Source: Bacteroidales bacterium (GTDB lineage: Bacteria; Bacteroidota; Bacteroidia; Bacteroidales; Paludibacteraceae). Taken from it: a DNA stretch of 64,000 bases. This document shows positions 16,791 through 24,814 of the stretch, one piece after another; positions within the stretch are counted from its first letter, which is position 1; each line of letters begins with the position of its first letter. The notes beneath the pieces were generated by a model. That model saw only the letters and a list, made by a program, of their open reading frames with translations, was not told the DNA's origin and did not search any database. The stretch lies in NCBI GenBank assembly GCA_015061115.1, contig SUXE01000001.1, forward strand, positions 62,001 through 126,000. The letters run 5' to 3'. The translations under genes were made by a program, and so were the position numbers.

Positions 16791-16917
16791 TTTGAAACAT
16801 TCAAAAACATCAAGCCTTCTTTTTCCATTTGAACTACCGTTTTGCCTGCCTTTACTGCGGCTAAATATTCGCGTTTGTCTTTTTTTGTTTTTTCGATAGC
16901 AATTTCTTATTTTCCAT
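16787..16917 (-). CDS. Small ORF with probable -1 frameshift, coupled to the orphan gene
   Basis: From the ATG at 16917 the frame reads 18 codons and stops. A heptamer A-AAA-AAG (minus strand, 16879-16885) lies in register for -1 slippage, the same heptamer used in Escherichia coli dnaX. After slippage the reading continues for 30 codons (beginning DKREYLAAVKAGKTVVQ) to a TGA at 16787-16789 that overlaps the next gene's ATG. The joined product would be 43 residues, very Lys-rich at its N-terminus. The second frame has no good start of its own. Alternatives: a decayed gene or an error in an A6-C-A7 run. Confidence 0.45.
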
Positions 16918-16977
16918 GACTTTATCTTTTGTATATTTTGTTAAATATCACAGTTCGAATAAATGTCTATGATAGTG

Positions 16978-16985
16978 CAAAAATA
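16978..16985 (-). promoter_or_regulatory. -7 box TATTTTTG (minus) for the small ORF and orphan gene
   Basis: Exact TAnnTTTG match on the minus strand; a TTG lies at 17002-17004, at a rather short 16 bp. Transcription would start near 16971, about 54 nt before the small ORF. Confidence 0.45.
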
Positions 16986-17064
16986 GTGTTTTTTTGTTTT
17001 TCAACAGATGCCAAACTTATTTTCTTAAAATTGACAATTGAAAAATCTAAATTATTTTTATTAC

Positions 17065-17097
17065 AAGATGTTGTATCAGAATAAAAACATCTTTTTT
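17065..17097 (+). terminator. Terminator-like hairpin without a matching gene
   Basis: AAGATGTT (17065-17072) pairs with AACATCTT (17086-17093) and is followed by T's to 17097. It points in the plus direction, but no plus-strand gene lies just upstream, so it may end an unrecognised short transcript. Confidence 0.35.
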
Positions 17098-17246
17098 AGA
17101 TTGTTTTTCCCATGTATTCCAACCCGTATCCTATTACAGAATACATCACATTGATATATATTTGAAAACTAATTGATTAAATTTTCTTGTGAGAAGAGCA
17201 GATGTAAATTAATATTGCGGTAGAAACAAAACATTTGTAGATCAAT

Positions 17247-17330
17247 AGCATTCGATGTCGCCCTGAACCAGCAGTTTGGAACTTCGAACAATTCAGAACT
17301 TACATCTGGCGACGGATGGCAGAGAATGCT
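17247..17330 (+). ncRNA. Nested inverted repeats: RNA-like hairpin unit 1
   Basis: Three helices nest inside each other: AGCATTC (17247-17253) with GAATGCT (17324-17330), GTCGCC (17257-17262) with GGCGAC (17308-17313), and CTGAA (17263-17267) with TTCAG (17292-17296). The inner loop carries ACTTCGAACA, which recurs in unit 2 downstream. No ORF. The strand is chosen from the downstream unit; the direction is not proven. A TATATTTG at 17157-17164 could start it, but without a matching TTG. Confidence 0.35.
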
Positions 17331-17399
17331 CTTTAATATCATAAAGCAAATCGACGTGAATATTTACCAGAAAATCGACACAAAAAACGCATCTATAGA

Positions 17400-17429
17400 T
17401 TGATTTGTATAGTAAAGATATTATATTTG
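17400..17429 (+). promoter_or_regulatory. Promoter TTG-N19-TATATTTG with no ORF behind it
   Basis: TTG at 17400-17402, a 19-bp spacer and TATATTTG at 17422-17429: one of the best promoter matches in the window. Transcription would start near 17436, about 355 bp before the next ATG. Confidence 0.65.
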
Positions 17430-17435
17430 CAAAGA

Positions 17436-17734
17436 CTTTACCAAAAGTAAGTCGTCTGCCATCTGAAATGATTGGATGGCGGAATATAATATTATAGGCG
17501 TATATTGTGCGCTCGGATGAAGGTAATTTGAAACTTCGAACATTTCATTTATTACACCTCATGTCCGTGCAACGATAGAGTCCATATTATGTGGATACTT
17601 GTGATGTCAGTCCGCCAGGGCTGACGTCGCATTGACATATAGTGTGGGGATTTTGTTGCTCGTTTAGGATGTAAGGGTACGTTCGAAGACCTCAAATTAC
17701 AAAAGAGTTGATGAAATTCCCCACACTTTTTTTT
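17436..17734 (+). ncRNA. Candidate structured RNA (about 300 nt) or long 5' leader
   Basis: The span runs from the predicted start of transcription to a T8 run (17727-17734). Helices seen: TCTGCCATC/GATGGCGGA (17455-17463 with 17475-17483); a long hairpin 17511-17570 with apical loop CTTCGAACA; GTCAGTCC/GGGCTGAC around a GCCA loop near 17606-17625; and GTGTGGGGA (17642-17650) with TCCCCACAC (17718-17726) directly before T8. A long-range alternative pairs GTAATTTGA..CTTCGAAC (17523-17541) with GTTCGAAG..TCAAATTAC (17681-17700), 17 pairs. No ORF, and none of the RNase P, tmRNA or SRP RNA signatures. It is either an independent RNA or a leader that controls the gene at 17791. Confidence 0.45.
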
Positions 17735-17790
17735 GTGTGTGGATGTGAAGGATTGATAATATTAGAGTATTAACTAAAACTTAAGGAATC

Positions 17791-18012
17791 ATGCCAATAT
17801 TTCAAATTACTACCAAGCATCGCAGGAATGTAAACGGCATTCTTATCGAGCCGGGAATGACGGTGCAAGTTGTATCCCAAAGTTTCAGCAACCCTGTAGT
17901 AACCAATGGCGGACAACCAGTGGTGGATGCGTTTATGCGTGTCTATGGAATCGATATCAAGAAGGCCGGTGTATTGAACACGGCGGATTTGGAAGTGGTG
18001 AAGATTGGATAA
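17791..18012 (+). CDS. Small DUF6140-like protein
   Basis: 73 residues starting MPIFQITTKHRRNVNG. The sequence resembles the small DUF6140 family found in Bacteroidales (motif VVTNGGQ..VDAFMRVYGIDIKKAG). This is recognition from memory and needs a search. It is cytosolic and compact, with no membrane segment or catalytic motif visible. A purine-rich AAGGAA lies 6 bp before the ATG. The 767-residue gene starts 35 bp downstream in the same direction, so the two are likely cotranscribed, under control of the structured leader upstream. Function unknown. Confidence 0.65.
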   Translation: MPIFQITTKHRRNVNGILIEPGMTVQVVSQSFSNPVVTNGGQPVVDAFMRVYGIDIKKAGVLNTADLEVVKIG

Positions 18013-18047
18013 ATTTTGTTCCATATACTAGTTAAGCATAATATGAA

Positions 18048-20351
18048 ATGGAAGAAAAAGAATTAATAAATAAAATTAATAATATTGTTTCTATACGTTT
18101 TGGGGTAGATGTAAATTCGATACTTCCTACTTTTAAAATCAAAACAATATTGATGGAAGGGAAGGGTACGCCTTACGCAAGTATAGATTATGACTCCTTT
18201 CAAAGATTTCGTCTTTTACTTGGAGCTATAAGTAGGGATTTTAATATTGATATTGATTTAGATCTTGAAGCAGTAACTTTTCAAGATTTATATAGTTTTG
18301 TTGCAAAAGAGTTGGGAATGACCCTACCGAGTTCAATAATTGGCTTGGCATCTAAATTGAGACATTATTATCACAATGGATCCGATTGTTTAGTTTATCC
18401 TAATATAAGTGATAATGTTTTGCAACAAATCAGACTTTATTTTGATATAGATAGAAAAGAGACTATAATTTTGTTTAGAGATACTTCTTTTTGGGATTCT
18501 CGTGATCAAGGACTTGTAATAACAAATGAAGGATTGTATTATATTAATGATAATGAAAGCAGTGATGGTCGTTTTTATGTAGATTGGGGTGATGTCGATC
18601 ATGTAGAGTATCAAGAAAACGTATTATATTTCAAGGATGCGAACAATGAGGAATCTGCTCAATACGGCCTTGCTTGTGTTGTTAAATCCCATGACGAATC
18701 TGATGGACCTTATCTTGCTGAAGTATTCACTCAAATGGCTTCTTGTGTTAGTCCAAAAGAGGATCCTTTGGTCAAATTCGTTTCTGAATCTAGACAACTT
18801 GCAGAAAATGGAAATGTAAATGAGGCGGTAACCAGATTAAATATTGTATTGGATTATGTTGATGACGCTGTAAAATGGTATATTTATTATAATATTGCAG
18901 ACATCCTTTATCAAAATGGAGATTATAAGAAAGCTATAGAAAATTGTAATCTGGGATTAGATATTTGTGAACCAGAATCTTATGGTACTACAATGCTTAA
19001 GTCAATAAGATTTTCTGCAATGGAAAAGCAATCTGATTTTATGACAGCTCGTAAAGATTGTCTAGATGTTATGCGTTATGCTTCAGATCAAGAATGGAAT
19101 GGGGAGAGATGTAAACAAATTGCAACAAATAAATTCAATTCTTTTGATGAAAATTATATTTCTCATTTTCTATCGTTACCTTACAACGAGCGTAAAGTTC
19201 TTATGCCAGTAAAGGAATATGTAGATCTTCATCAGGATAGGGTGTCTGTCATCCGTATGGACAATTTGCCAGCCATTAAATTCCCTATGGGACATCCTAT
19301 TGCAAATCAATTATATGTAGGTCATCCTCTTATTCCATCAAAATATATTCCGTTTGAAAATTATCAATTGGAATTGGTAGGAGATAAGGTTCGTGAATTT
19401 TGTATGTTAGCTCAAAGCCTTGGGGCTACAGAGATTTCCATTGAATGTTTGAATTCTTCATCTTCAAATGAAATGGGAAGTAACCAGCAAAATATCAGTG
19501 GAGAGGCAGGAAACAGACTCCTAAAAGGCAAAGGTGAATATCATCAAGATCGTAGTAGGCAGATGATTGATAAACTTAGCCATTCTATATGTATTCGTCA
19601 AAAATTCACTCCTTGCAATAAACCATCTATACCTGAAAACATGGTTTGGTATGATGATGAACCGTCTTGGCAACGTCTTGTATCTCAACGTTTGAGTGGA
19701 GGCCTAACTTCTCATGAAGAACGAATTGAGACAAAAAAAAGCCAGATGGTAGATGGTAGAGAATTGACTGAATTGAAGGCTGAGGTAAACTCTCTTTATG
19801 TTGACATGAATATGTCGATTAGTGAAGAAGAAGAGGCAAAGTTTACTCAGCAGGAAAATGCAGTGTTGGCGATAAAAGTACAGTTCGCTCCAATGAATCA
19901 GCTTACAGGAACTGTAATTGAATCAAACAGTAATCTGGGAGGAACAGTGAAGGAAAGGGTTAATGCATTGGGCAAGTTTGCTAAAAAAATGAGTTCTAAC
20001 ATTGTTGACACAATTAAGAGAAACACATCATTAACTTCATCTGAAGAAGAATATTTGAAGGAACTTAAGGATATTTTAGCAGATGGTGAAATTTCTTCCC
20101 GAGAGCGTCGTCTTCTCGAAAAAATTCGTGTTCAACTCGGTATTTCTGAAGATAGATCTGCAGAATTAGAAAATTCTCTTATTGCTCCAGCTTTGACTCC
20201 AGAGGAACAAGAATATTTTGATGAATACCAAGAAATCATTGCGGATGGTAACATTTCTGATCGTGATCAGCGTTTTCTTGATAAACTCAAAAAAGCAAAT
20301 GATATCAGTGAGGAAAGAGCTAAGGAAATCGAAAAAATGGTATGTTCCTAA
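18048..20351 (+). CDS. Large multidomain protein: PH-like domain, TPR and two TerB-like repeats
   Basis: 767 residues, no signal peptide. Reading along: an N-terminal helical part (about 1-130) that includes an acyl-carrier-like stretch (ISRDFNIDIDLDLEAVTF); a beta-rich block at about 135-235 (ETIILFRDTSFWDSRDQGL, ITNEGLYYIN) resembling bacterial PH domains; TPR-like helices at about 245-310 (ADILYQNGDYKKAIENCNLG); an unrecognised middle; and two C-terminal copies of a TerB-like unit near 660-705 and 716-765. Each TerB-like copy has an ADG-x-IS-x-R motif (LADGEISSRERRLLEK; IADGNISDRDQRFLDK). TerB-type domains occur in membrane-stress and conflict systems. The domain calls are inferences from pattern. 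It is more AT-rich than the core genes. Confidence 0.6.
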   Translation: MEEKELINKINNIVSIRFGVDVNSILPTFKIKTILMEGKGTPYASIDYDSFQRFRLLLGAISRDFNIDIDLDLEAVTFQDLYSFVAKELGMTLPSSIIGLASKLRHYYHNGSDCLVYPNISDNVLQQIRLYFDIDRKETIILFRDTSFWDSRDQGLVITNEGLYYINDNESSDGRFYVDWGDVDHVEYQENVLYFKDANNEESAQYGLACVVKSHDESDGPYLAEVFTQMASCVSPKEDPLVKFVSESRQLAENGNVNEAVTRLNIVLDYVDDAVKWYIYYNIADILYQNGDYKKAIENCNLGLDICEPESYGTTMLKSIRFSAMEKQSDFMTARKDCLDVMRYASDQEWNGERCKQIATNKFNSFDENYISHFLSLPYNERKVLMPVKEYVDLHQDRVSVIRMDNLPAIKFPMGHPIANQLYVGHPLIPSKYIPFENYQLELVGDKVREFCMLAQSLGATEISIECLNSSSSNEMGSNQQNISGEAGNRLLKGKGEYHQDRSRQMIDKLSHSICIRQKFTPCNKPSIPENMVWYDDEPSWQRLVSQRLSGGLTSHEERIETKKSQMVDGRELTELKAEVNSLYVDMNMSISEEEEAKFTQQENAVLAIKVQFAPMNQLTGTVIESNSNLGGTVKERVNALGKFAKKMSSNIVDTIKRNTSLTSSEEEYLKELKDILADGEISSRERRLLEKIRVQLGISEDRSAELENSLIAPALTPEEQEYFDEYQEIIADGNISDRDQRFLDKLKKANDISEERAKEIEKMVCS

Positions 20352-20903
20352 AGTAATAGCATAAGAGAGTAGGTTCTTATCCTATAGCCTTTCAGGCAAA
20401 GAGTAGGTGTTGTCGCTATACCCGAGACGTCGTCACGGGTTACTCTCGCTTTGCTCGGTAGCGTCTTCAGACGCATTTCGGAAAAATTTGTATTTCAAGA
20501 AAAACAAAAAGATACCGATACTTCATCCTTAACTATACATTTTTGCATAGTTAAGGATGAAGGATCGGAATATTGTATCCTTAACCCTACATTTTTGCAT
20601 AGTTAAGGATTTGCTATCTGGGTATTGTTGTGTAAATGTGAAATTCTCCCGTCTCCTAGACTCATGCACCAACGGTGCCTAATCTGCCAAGGTAGGGTGA
20701 AACCCTACGATATCGATATCGCCCGTTCCGGGCTAACGGGAATCGGTGTGGTCTCAACGGCATATGGTTTACACCCTATGCTGATGATAATCACACCTTT
20801 GGCGTTTGCTTTGCTCGGTAACGTCTTTCAGACGCAAATCACGGAATGGGAATCCACATCTTCATCTGGCTCACTCCCTCGTCGCCTCAATTCCAGTGAA
20901 ATA
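20352..20903. other. Gene-free, repeat-rich region
   Basis: No credible gene. It holds a tandem pair of hairpins (20521-20610) and many short inverted repeats: GTAGGGT/ACCCTAC, GCACC/GGTGC, GATATCGATATC and CCCGTT/AACGGG, all near 20660-20750. A diverged repeat GCTTTGCTCGGTA plus a CGTCT..AGACGCA hairpin occurs twice, near 20450 and 20810. This pattern is typical of intergenic repeat elements in Bacteroidales. Confidence 0.5.
20521..20610. repeat. Two tandem near-identical hairpins
   Basis: The first has a perfect 16-bp stem (CTTCATCCTTAACTAT at 20521-20536 with its complement at 20547-20562) and loop ACATTTTTGC. The second (20577-20610) repeats the stem core ATCCTTAAC/GTTAAGGAT with the same ACATTTTTGC between. 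They lie about 170 bp after the 767-residue gene. Confidence 0.65.
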
Positions 20904-20940
20904 AAAAAAGCCAACCGTTTTTTATGCGATTGGCTTTTTT
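20904..20940. terminator. Bidirectional terminator
   Basis: AAAAAAGCCAA and TTGGCTTTTTT form an 11-bp stem with a 15-nt loop, with A-run and T-run built in. It ends the DUF4249 transcript (minus) and whatever arrives from the plus side. Confidence 0.8.
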
Positions 20941-20963
20941 ATTACGTTGATAATCACCATGGA

Positions 20964-22079
20964 TTATTTTACCTGATCCGGCACTTTTACCGGAGCTTTC
21001 ACAGCTGACCATGCTGCAATCATTCCTGCTCCATTCTCCACGTTGCAGTAGAGAATGTATGGTGAGAGTGTACCATTGTAATCGTTGTCCTTTACCAATT
21101 GGTATGTGCGATAATACATATACATCTCTTTGTTTATATGACGTACTTCATAGTCGAGAGTGTTGATGTCGACTCCATAATTGTATGCATTTGTCCCTCT
21201 GGAGATATTCATAGTAAACCTGATCTTGGATGTCTGTCCATTGAACAATTGGTCGTTGAAGATATTCTTTTCGTTCCATTCGTAAGTATCAAATATATTC
21301 TCTTCGGATTGGCTTTTATTCCAATTCATCACGGGGTCGTTTGACTTTAATAGATAGTATGGTACTTCACCATACACTATAAATGAGTCGATGGCCTTGT
21401 AATTAGTAACTATGTATGGCTCAATCTTTATCCATTTGCCGTCAGCCCAATATTCGTCAATTGTATCTAATACTGTCTCATTTATGTAATGCATTTGATT
21501 TGCGTAAAAGACAATTTGGTAATAGTCTTCTGTATTAGGATCATCTTCTATGTTGAGCTCATAAGTCACCTCGTTGTATATTGTTGTGTCCTTTTGTCTT
21601 TCTTGTTCCTCGTATGGTAGAATATAATAAAAATCTCCTCTGTCGTAAATTTCTGTTTTTTGTTCATTGCTGACCATTCTGAATTCTGCTTTCGGTTTGT
21701 TCGGTACTGTGACTGTGGAGTATACGTCGTCCAAGCCATTGGCTTTGGCTTTCAATGTGTATGTCTCTCCTGCTTTCGCAATCAAACCTTTAGCTTCCAT
21801 CATCGCACTGTCTGCAACGACTGTATATTTATAATCTGCATCTCCGTCGGTCGCTGTCACATTCGCATCGGGAAGAAATACTGTTGGAGTGATTTTGTTT
21901 TTGATTTGGTCGAAGATCAAGTCGCTTCTCGATACCTGACACCATGGAGTCTCACCGTCGATAAACCTACCGTTTACAACAATGATGTTTTTCAGTCCCA
22001 TATCTTCATAATCCACCTCTTCTTGGCATGAGGTAAATATGAGAATGAAAATATATAATAAAGCTGCAATCTTTTTCAT
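20964..22079 (-). CDS. DUF4249-family outer-membrane lipoprotein
   Basis: 371 residues. Lipoprotein signal with lipobox LIFTSC (Cys18). The mature part has an Ig/beta-rich start (IIVVNGRFIDGETPWCQVSRSD) and the TVTVPNKP region typical of DUF4249, a Bacteroidota family nearly always placed next to a TonB-dependent receptor, here 11 bp downstream of it in the same operon. It probably acts as the receptor's surface partner, as SusD-type proteins do for other receptors. The ligand is unknown. The gene ends at the strong terminator at 20904-20940. Confidence 0.85.
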   Translation of the reverse strand: MKKIAALLYIFILIFTSCQEEVDYEDMGLKNIIVVNGRFIDGETPWCQVSRSDLIFDQIKNKITPTVFLPDANVTATDGDADYKYTVVADSAMMEAKGLIAKAGETYTLKAKANGLDDVYSTVTVPNKPKAEFRMVSNEQKTEIYDRGDFYYILPYEEQERQKDTTIYNEVTYELNIEDDPNTEDYYQIVFYANQMHYINETVLDTIDEYWADGKWIKIEPYIVTNYKAIDSFIVYGEVPYYLLKSNDPVMNWNKSQSEENIFDTYEWNEKNIFNDQLFNGQTSKIRFTMNISRGTNAYNYGVDINTLDYEVRHINKEMYMYYRTYQLVKDNDYNGTLSPYILYCNVENGAGMIAAWSAVKAPVKVPDQVK

Positions 22080-22090
22080 CGTATTATATT

Positions 22091-24451
22091 TTAGAATTTT
22101 ATAGAATATGAAACTGACGGAATTGTTGGGAAAATTGATGTTTTCATCAGTTTCCTAGTTCCTTCTTCATTGTGATCTGTTTCTAAATAATAGAAAAATG
22201 GATTATGTCTGTTGTAGACATTGAAAATACTTACTGAAAGTTGACGCTTTATCTTGCTTCCTTCTTTCTGTCGGTGGAAGTTGACACCAAGATCAAGTCT
22301 GTGGTAATTCTCCATTCGATAGTTGTTTCGGCTCGCAGCATAATCTATTCTGTTCTCATCGTAATAGTCTTTCATCTGCAGACTTGGGTCTACCATGATG
22401 TAATGTGTCTGCATTGTGACTGGATATCCTGTTCCGAATACCCACGTCGCTCCAAGATCTACTTTTTCTGAGAATTTATGATTGATTACGATGCTTATGT
22501 CGTGAGTTCTGTCGTAGTTGGATGGATACCATTTTCCGTTGTTGATCTCGTCGAACTTACGTTCTGCTTTCGACAGTGTATAGGCTATCCAACCGGTAGT
22601 CTTGCCGGTCTCTTTTTTCAACATCAGCTCTATACCTTTCGCTCTTCCTTTTCCCATATCGACTTTCTCTTCCCAATTTGTGCTGGAAAACAGGGATGCT
22701 CCTTCTTTATACTCGATGACGTTGTCCATCGTCTTGTAGTATCCTTCTATAGAAAAGAGTAGATCTTTAGGTAATCCGAATACGAATCCTAATGCGGTCT
22801 GGTGAGATTCGAGTGGCTTGATATTCTGTGTCACTGGCACCCAAAGGTCAGTTGGCAGTCCGATAGTAGAGTTCGACAATAGATGCAGATACTGTTGCAT
22901 TTTGGTGTAAGCTGCCTTTATTGTGAATTTTTCTGTAGGATGTGCTGCGAAAGCAAGACGTGGCTCTAGGGATGTGTATGTCTTATCGTTTACATTGAAT
23001 AGCGACGCATGCAGACCTACATTCAGGTTTATTCTTTTGGTGATTTTGAACTCGTCTTCTACGAAAAGATTGCATTCTGTTGGTGCTGTTTCTGACGAGT
23101 GGATGGTGGTGTCGGTTCCTGCCTCACCATAGAAATTCTCTTCAGAATATTTTTCGTAGACTCCTTGTTCGCCAGGTTTGAATGAATGGAGAGTTACGGC
23201 TTCTCCAAACTTTATCTCATGTCTGTTGTTTGGCGTGTATGTAAATGTGTTCTTTAAGCTCCAGTCTCTGATCATGGAAGAATAGATCATGTTCATCTCA
23301 TACTCTTTCTTCTTGGTCATGTTATTGTACATGGTTTCGTTGTCTTCCGTAAAGAATTTGTACTTTGAGAACGCTACTGTAGTATTCATAAACAGTTTGT
23401 TGTGAATCAGGAAGTTCCATCTGAGTGCCGACGATATGTTTCCCCAACCTAATCCGAAATTCCAGTCGTCGTACTCTTCTTCACTTTCGAATCCAAGTTT
23501 GTCTCGTCCGGAATAAATGCTGAAATACAGACGGTGTCTGTCGTTGAATTTATGGTTTACTTTCGCATTCAAATCCCAGAAATAGTAGCCGAATTGCTCA
23601 TCTTTTTCCATGAATGGTTTGGATAGAACATCAAAATATGTTCTTCTTGCAGATACGAAGAATGTTGTGCGTTCCTTTACAATCGGTCCTTCAAGACTGA
23701 ATTTTGATGATAGCAGACCGATTTGGAAAGCTCCGTGAAGCTCTTTGTCATTTCCGTCTTTGGTGTGGATATCCAACACAGATGATAGTCTTCCTCCGAA
23801 TCTTGCTGGGAATCCTCCTTTATGCAGGTTGACATTTTTGATCGCATCTGCATTGAATACGGAGAAGAATCCAAACAGGTGTGTCACATTGTATAGTGGC
23901 ACGTCGTCGAGTAGGATAAGGTTCTCGTCGGGCGATCCTCCACGCACATATAGTCCGGATGATCCTTCCATACCACTTTGCACACCAGGCAAAGTCTGCA
24001 CCGTCTTCACAAGATCTGGCTCGCCAAGAATCGCTGGAAGCACATTAAGCAGTTCTGGAGAGATGACCTCTTTGCTTATTACGGTCTCTTCCAGTCGCTT
24101 GTCTCTTTTTATCTCTTTGGCAGTCACAACAAGCTCTTCCAACTGGTTGTCTGGCTCCAGTTTGATTCTTACAGTTGTGTCTTTCTTAAGATTGAAGGAT
24201 AATGTTTTTTCAGTATAGCTTACGTATGAAGCTATAATCTGGTTCTCACCTTCTGGCAATGATAGGACAAAGTAACCATACTGGTTGGTTTCGGTTCCTT
24301 TCTTTCCGTCTGGAGTCATAATATATGCTCCGATCAGAGTCTCTCCTGATGATGCGTCTGTCACATATCCGGCGATTGTTTTGGTTTGAGCTGCGGTAGT
24401 GACAACTGTACCCATTGCTAATGAACACAGTAGGGATTTAACAAAATTCAT
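22091..24451 (-). CDS. TonB-dependent receptor with N-terminal carboxypeptidase-like domain
   Basis: About 786 residues. The ATG at 24451 is chosen because the promoter box at 24487-24494 excludes the in-frame start further upstream. A signal peptide (LLCSLAMGTVVTTAAQ) is followed by a carboxypeptidase-regulatory-like beta domain (IAGYVTDASSGETLIGAYI), then the plug (LPGVQSGMEGSSGLYVRGGS, ILLDDVPLYN). A long beta-barrel ends SVSYSIKF with terminal Phe. It imports a ligand across the outer membrane using TonB energy. Not of the SusC type: the partner is a DUF4249 lipoprotein. The substrate cannot be deduced. Confidence 0.9.
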   Translation of the reverse strand: MNFVKSLLCSLAMGTVVTTAAQTKTIAGYVTDASSGETLIGAYIMTPDGKKGTETNQYGYFVLSLPEGENQIIASYVSYTEKTLSFNLKKDTTVRIKLEPDNQLEELVVTAKEIKRDKRLEETVISKEVISPELLNVLPAILGEPDLVKTVQTLPGVQSGMEGSSGLYVRGGSPDENLILLDDVPLYNVTHLFGFFSVFNADAIKNVNLHKGGFPARFGGRLSSVLDIHTKDGNDKELHGAFQIGLLSSKFSLEGPIVKERTTFFVSARRTYFDVLSKPFMEKDEQFGYYFWDLNAKVNHKFNDRHRLYFSIYSGRDKLGFESEEEYDDWNFGLGWGNISSALRWNFLIHNKLFMNTTVAFSKYKFFTEDNETMYNNMTKKKEYEMNMIYSSMIRDWSLKNTFTYTPNNRHEIKFGEAVTLHSFKPGEQGVYEKYSEENFYGEAGTDTTIHSSETAPTECNLFVEDEFKITKRINLNVGLHASLFNVNDKTYTSLEPRLAFAAHPTEKFTIKAAYTKMQQYLHLLSNSTIGLPTDLWVPVTQNIKPLESHQTALGFVFGLPKDLLFSIEGYYKTMDNVIEYKEGASLFSSTNWEEKVDMGKGRAKGIELMLKKETGKTTGWIAYTLSKAERKFDEINNGKWYPSNYDRTHDISIVINHKFSEKVDLGATWVFGTGYPVTMQTHYIMVDPSLQMKDYYDENRIDYAASRNNYRMENYHRLDLGVNFHRQKEGSKIKRQLSVSIFNVYNRHNPFFYYLETDHNEEGTRKLMKTSIFPTIPSVSYSIKF

Positions 24452-24486
24452 GATGTTTTTATCTCGCGTATTATTTTTTACGTTTG

Positions 24487-24494
24487 CAAAGTTA
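24487..24494 (-). promoter_or_regulatory. -7 box TAACTTTG (minus) of receptor operon
   Basis: Exact TAnnTTTG match 36 bp before the ATG at 24451. No clear -33 TTG. Confidence 0.5.
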
Positions 24495-24814
24495 AGAAAA
24501 TGATGCATTAATTAATGATTTTTTAATAAAATATAAGACTATTAATTGAAAAATCATTGATGTTTTTCATTCGGTTGCTAATAAAGAGGATTGTTAATGA
24601 CGGAATGCCCATAACCCATTTATCGCCAATCCGAATGTGTGAGCGGAACTAATAGGTTCCATTGCTTATATCAAAAGCACTTAATAGTTGATCAATCCAT
24701 AATATAAAACAGTTAATTTAAGAATTTTCCTTAATTCATTAATAAAACGGATTCGTTGCTTTTTTATTGTTTAGGAAACTATTTTTTTTATGTAGAATGA
24801 ACGAATCATGTGTG
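24495..24814. other. AT-rich intergenic region
   Basis: No gene, strong hairpin or long repeat seen. It separates the divergent receptor operon and ATPase gene. Confidence 0.5.

Noticed and set aside
17247-17734. Known housekeeping RNA (RNase P, tmRNA, SRP RNA)
   Set aside because: None of their conserved core motifs was found: no RNase P core, no tRNA-like ends and no SRP tetraloop helix.
17247-17734. Retron RNA
   Set aside because: No reverse-transcriptase gene nearby; the following genes lack any RT motif.
17770-18024. Minus-strand frame opposite the DUF6140-like gene
   Set aside because: It is the antisense of a conserved protein, with no promoter and no recognisable product.
20625-21008. 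Plus-strand reading frame of 127 codons
   Set aside because: It crosses the repeat region and the bidirectional terminator and runs into the antisense of the DUF4249 gene; composition is not protein-like.
22091-24451. SusC/SusD polysaccharide utilisation locus
   Set aside because: The receptor is not of SusC length and the partner is a DUF4249-type lipoprotein; no glycoside hydrolases are near.
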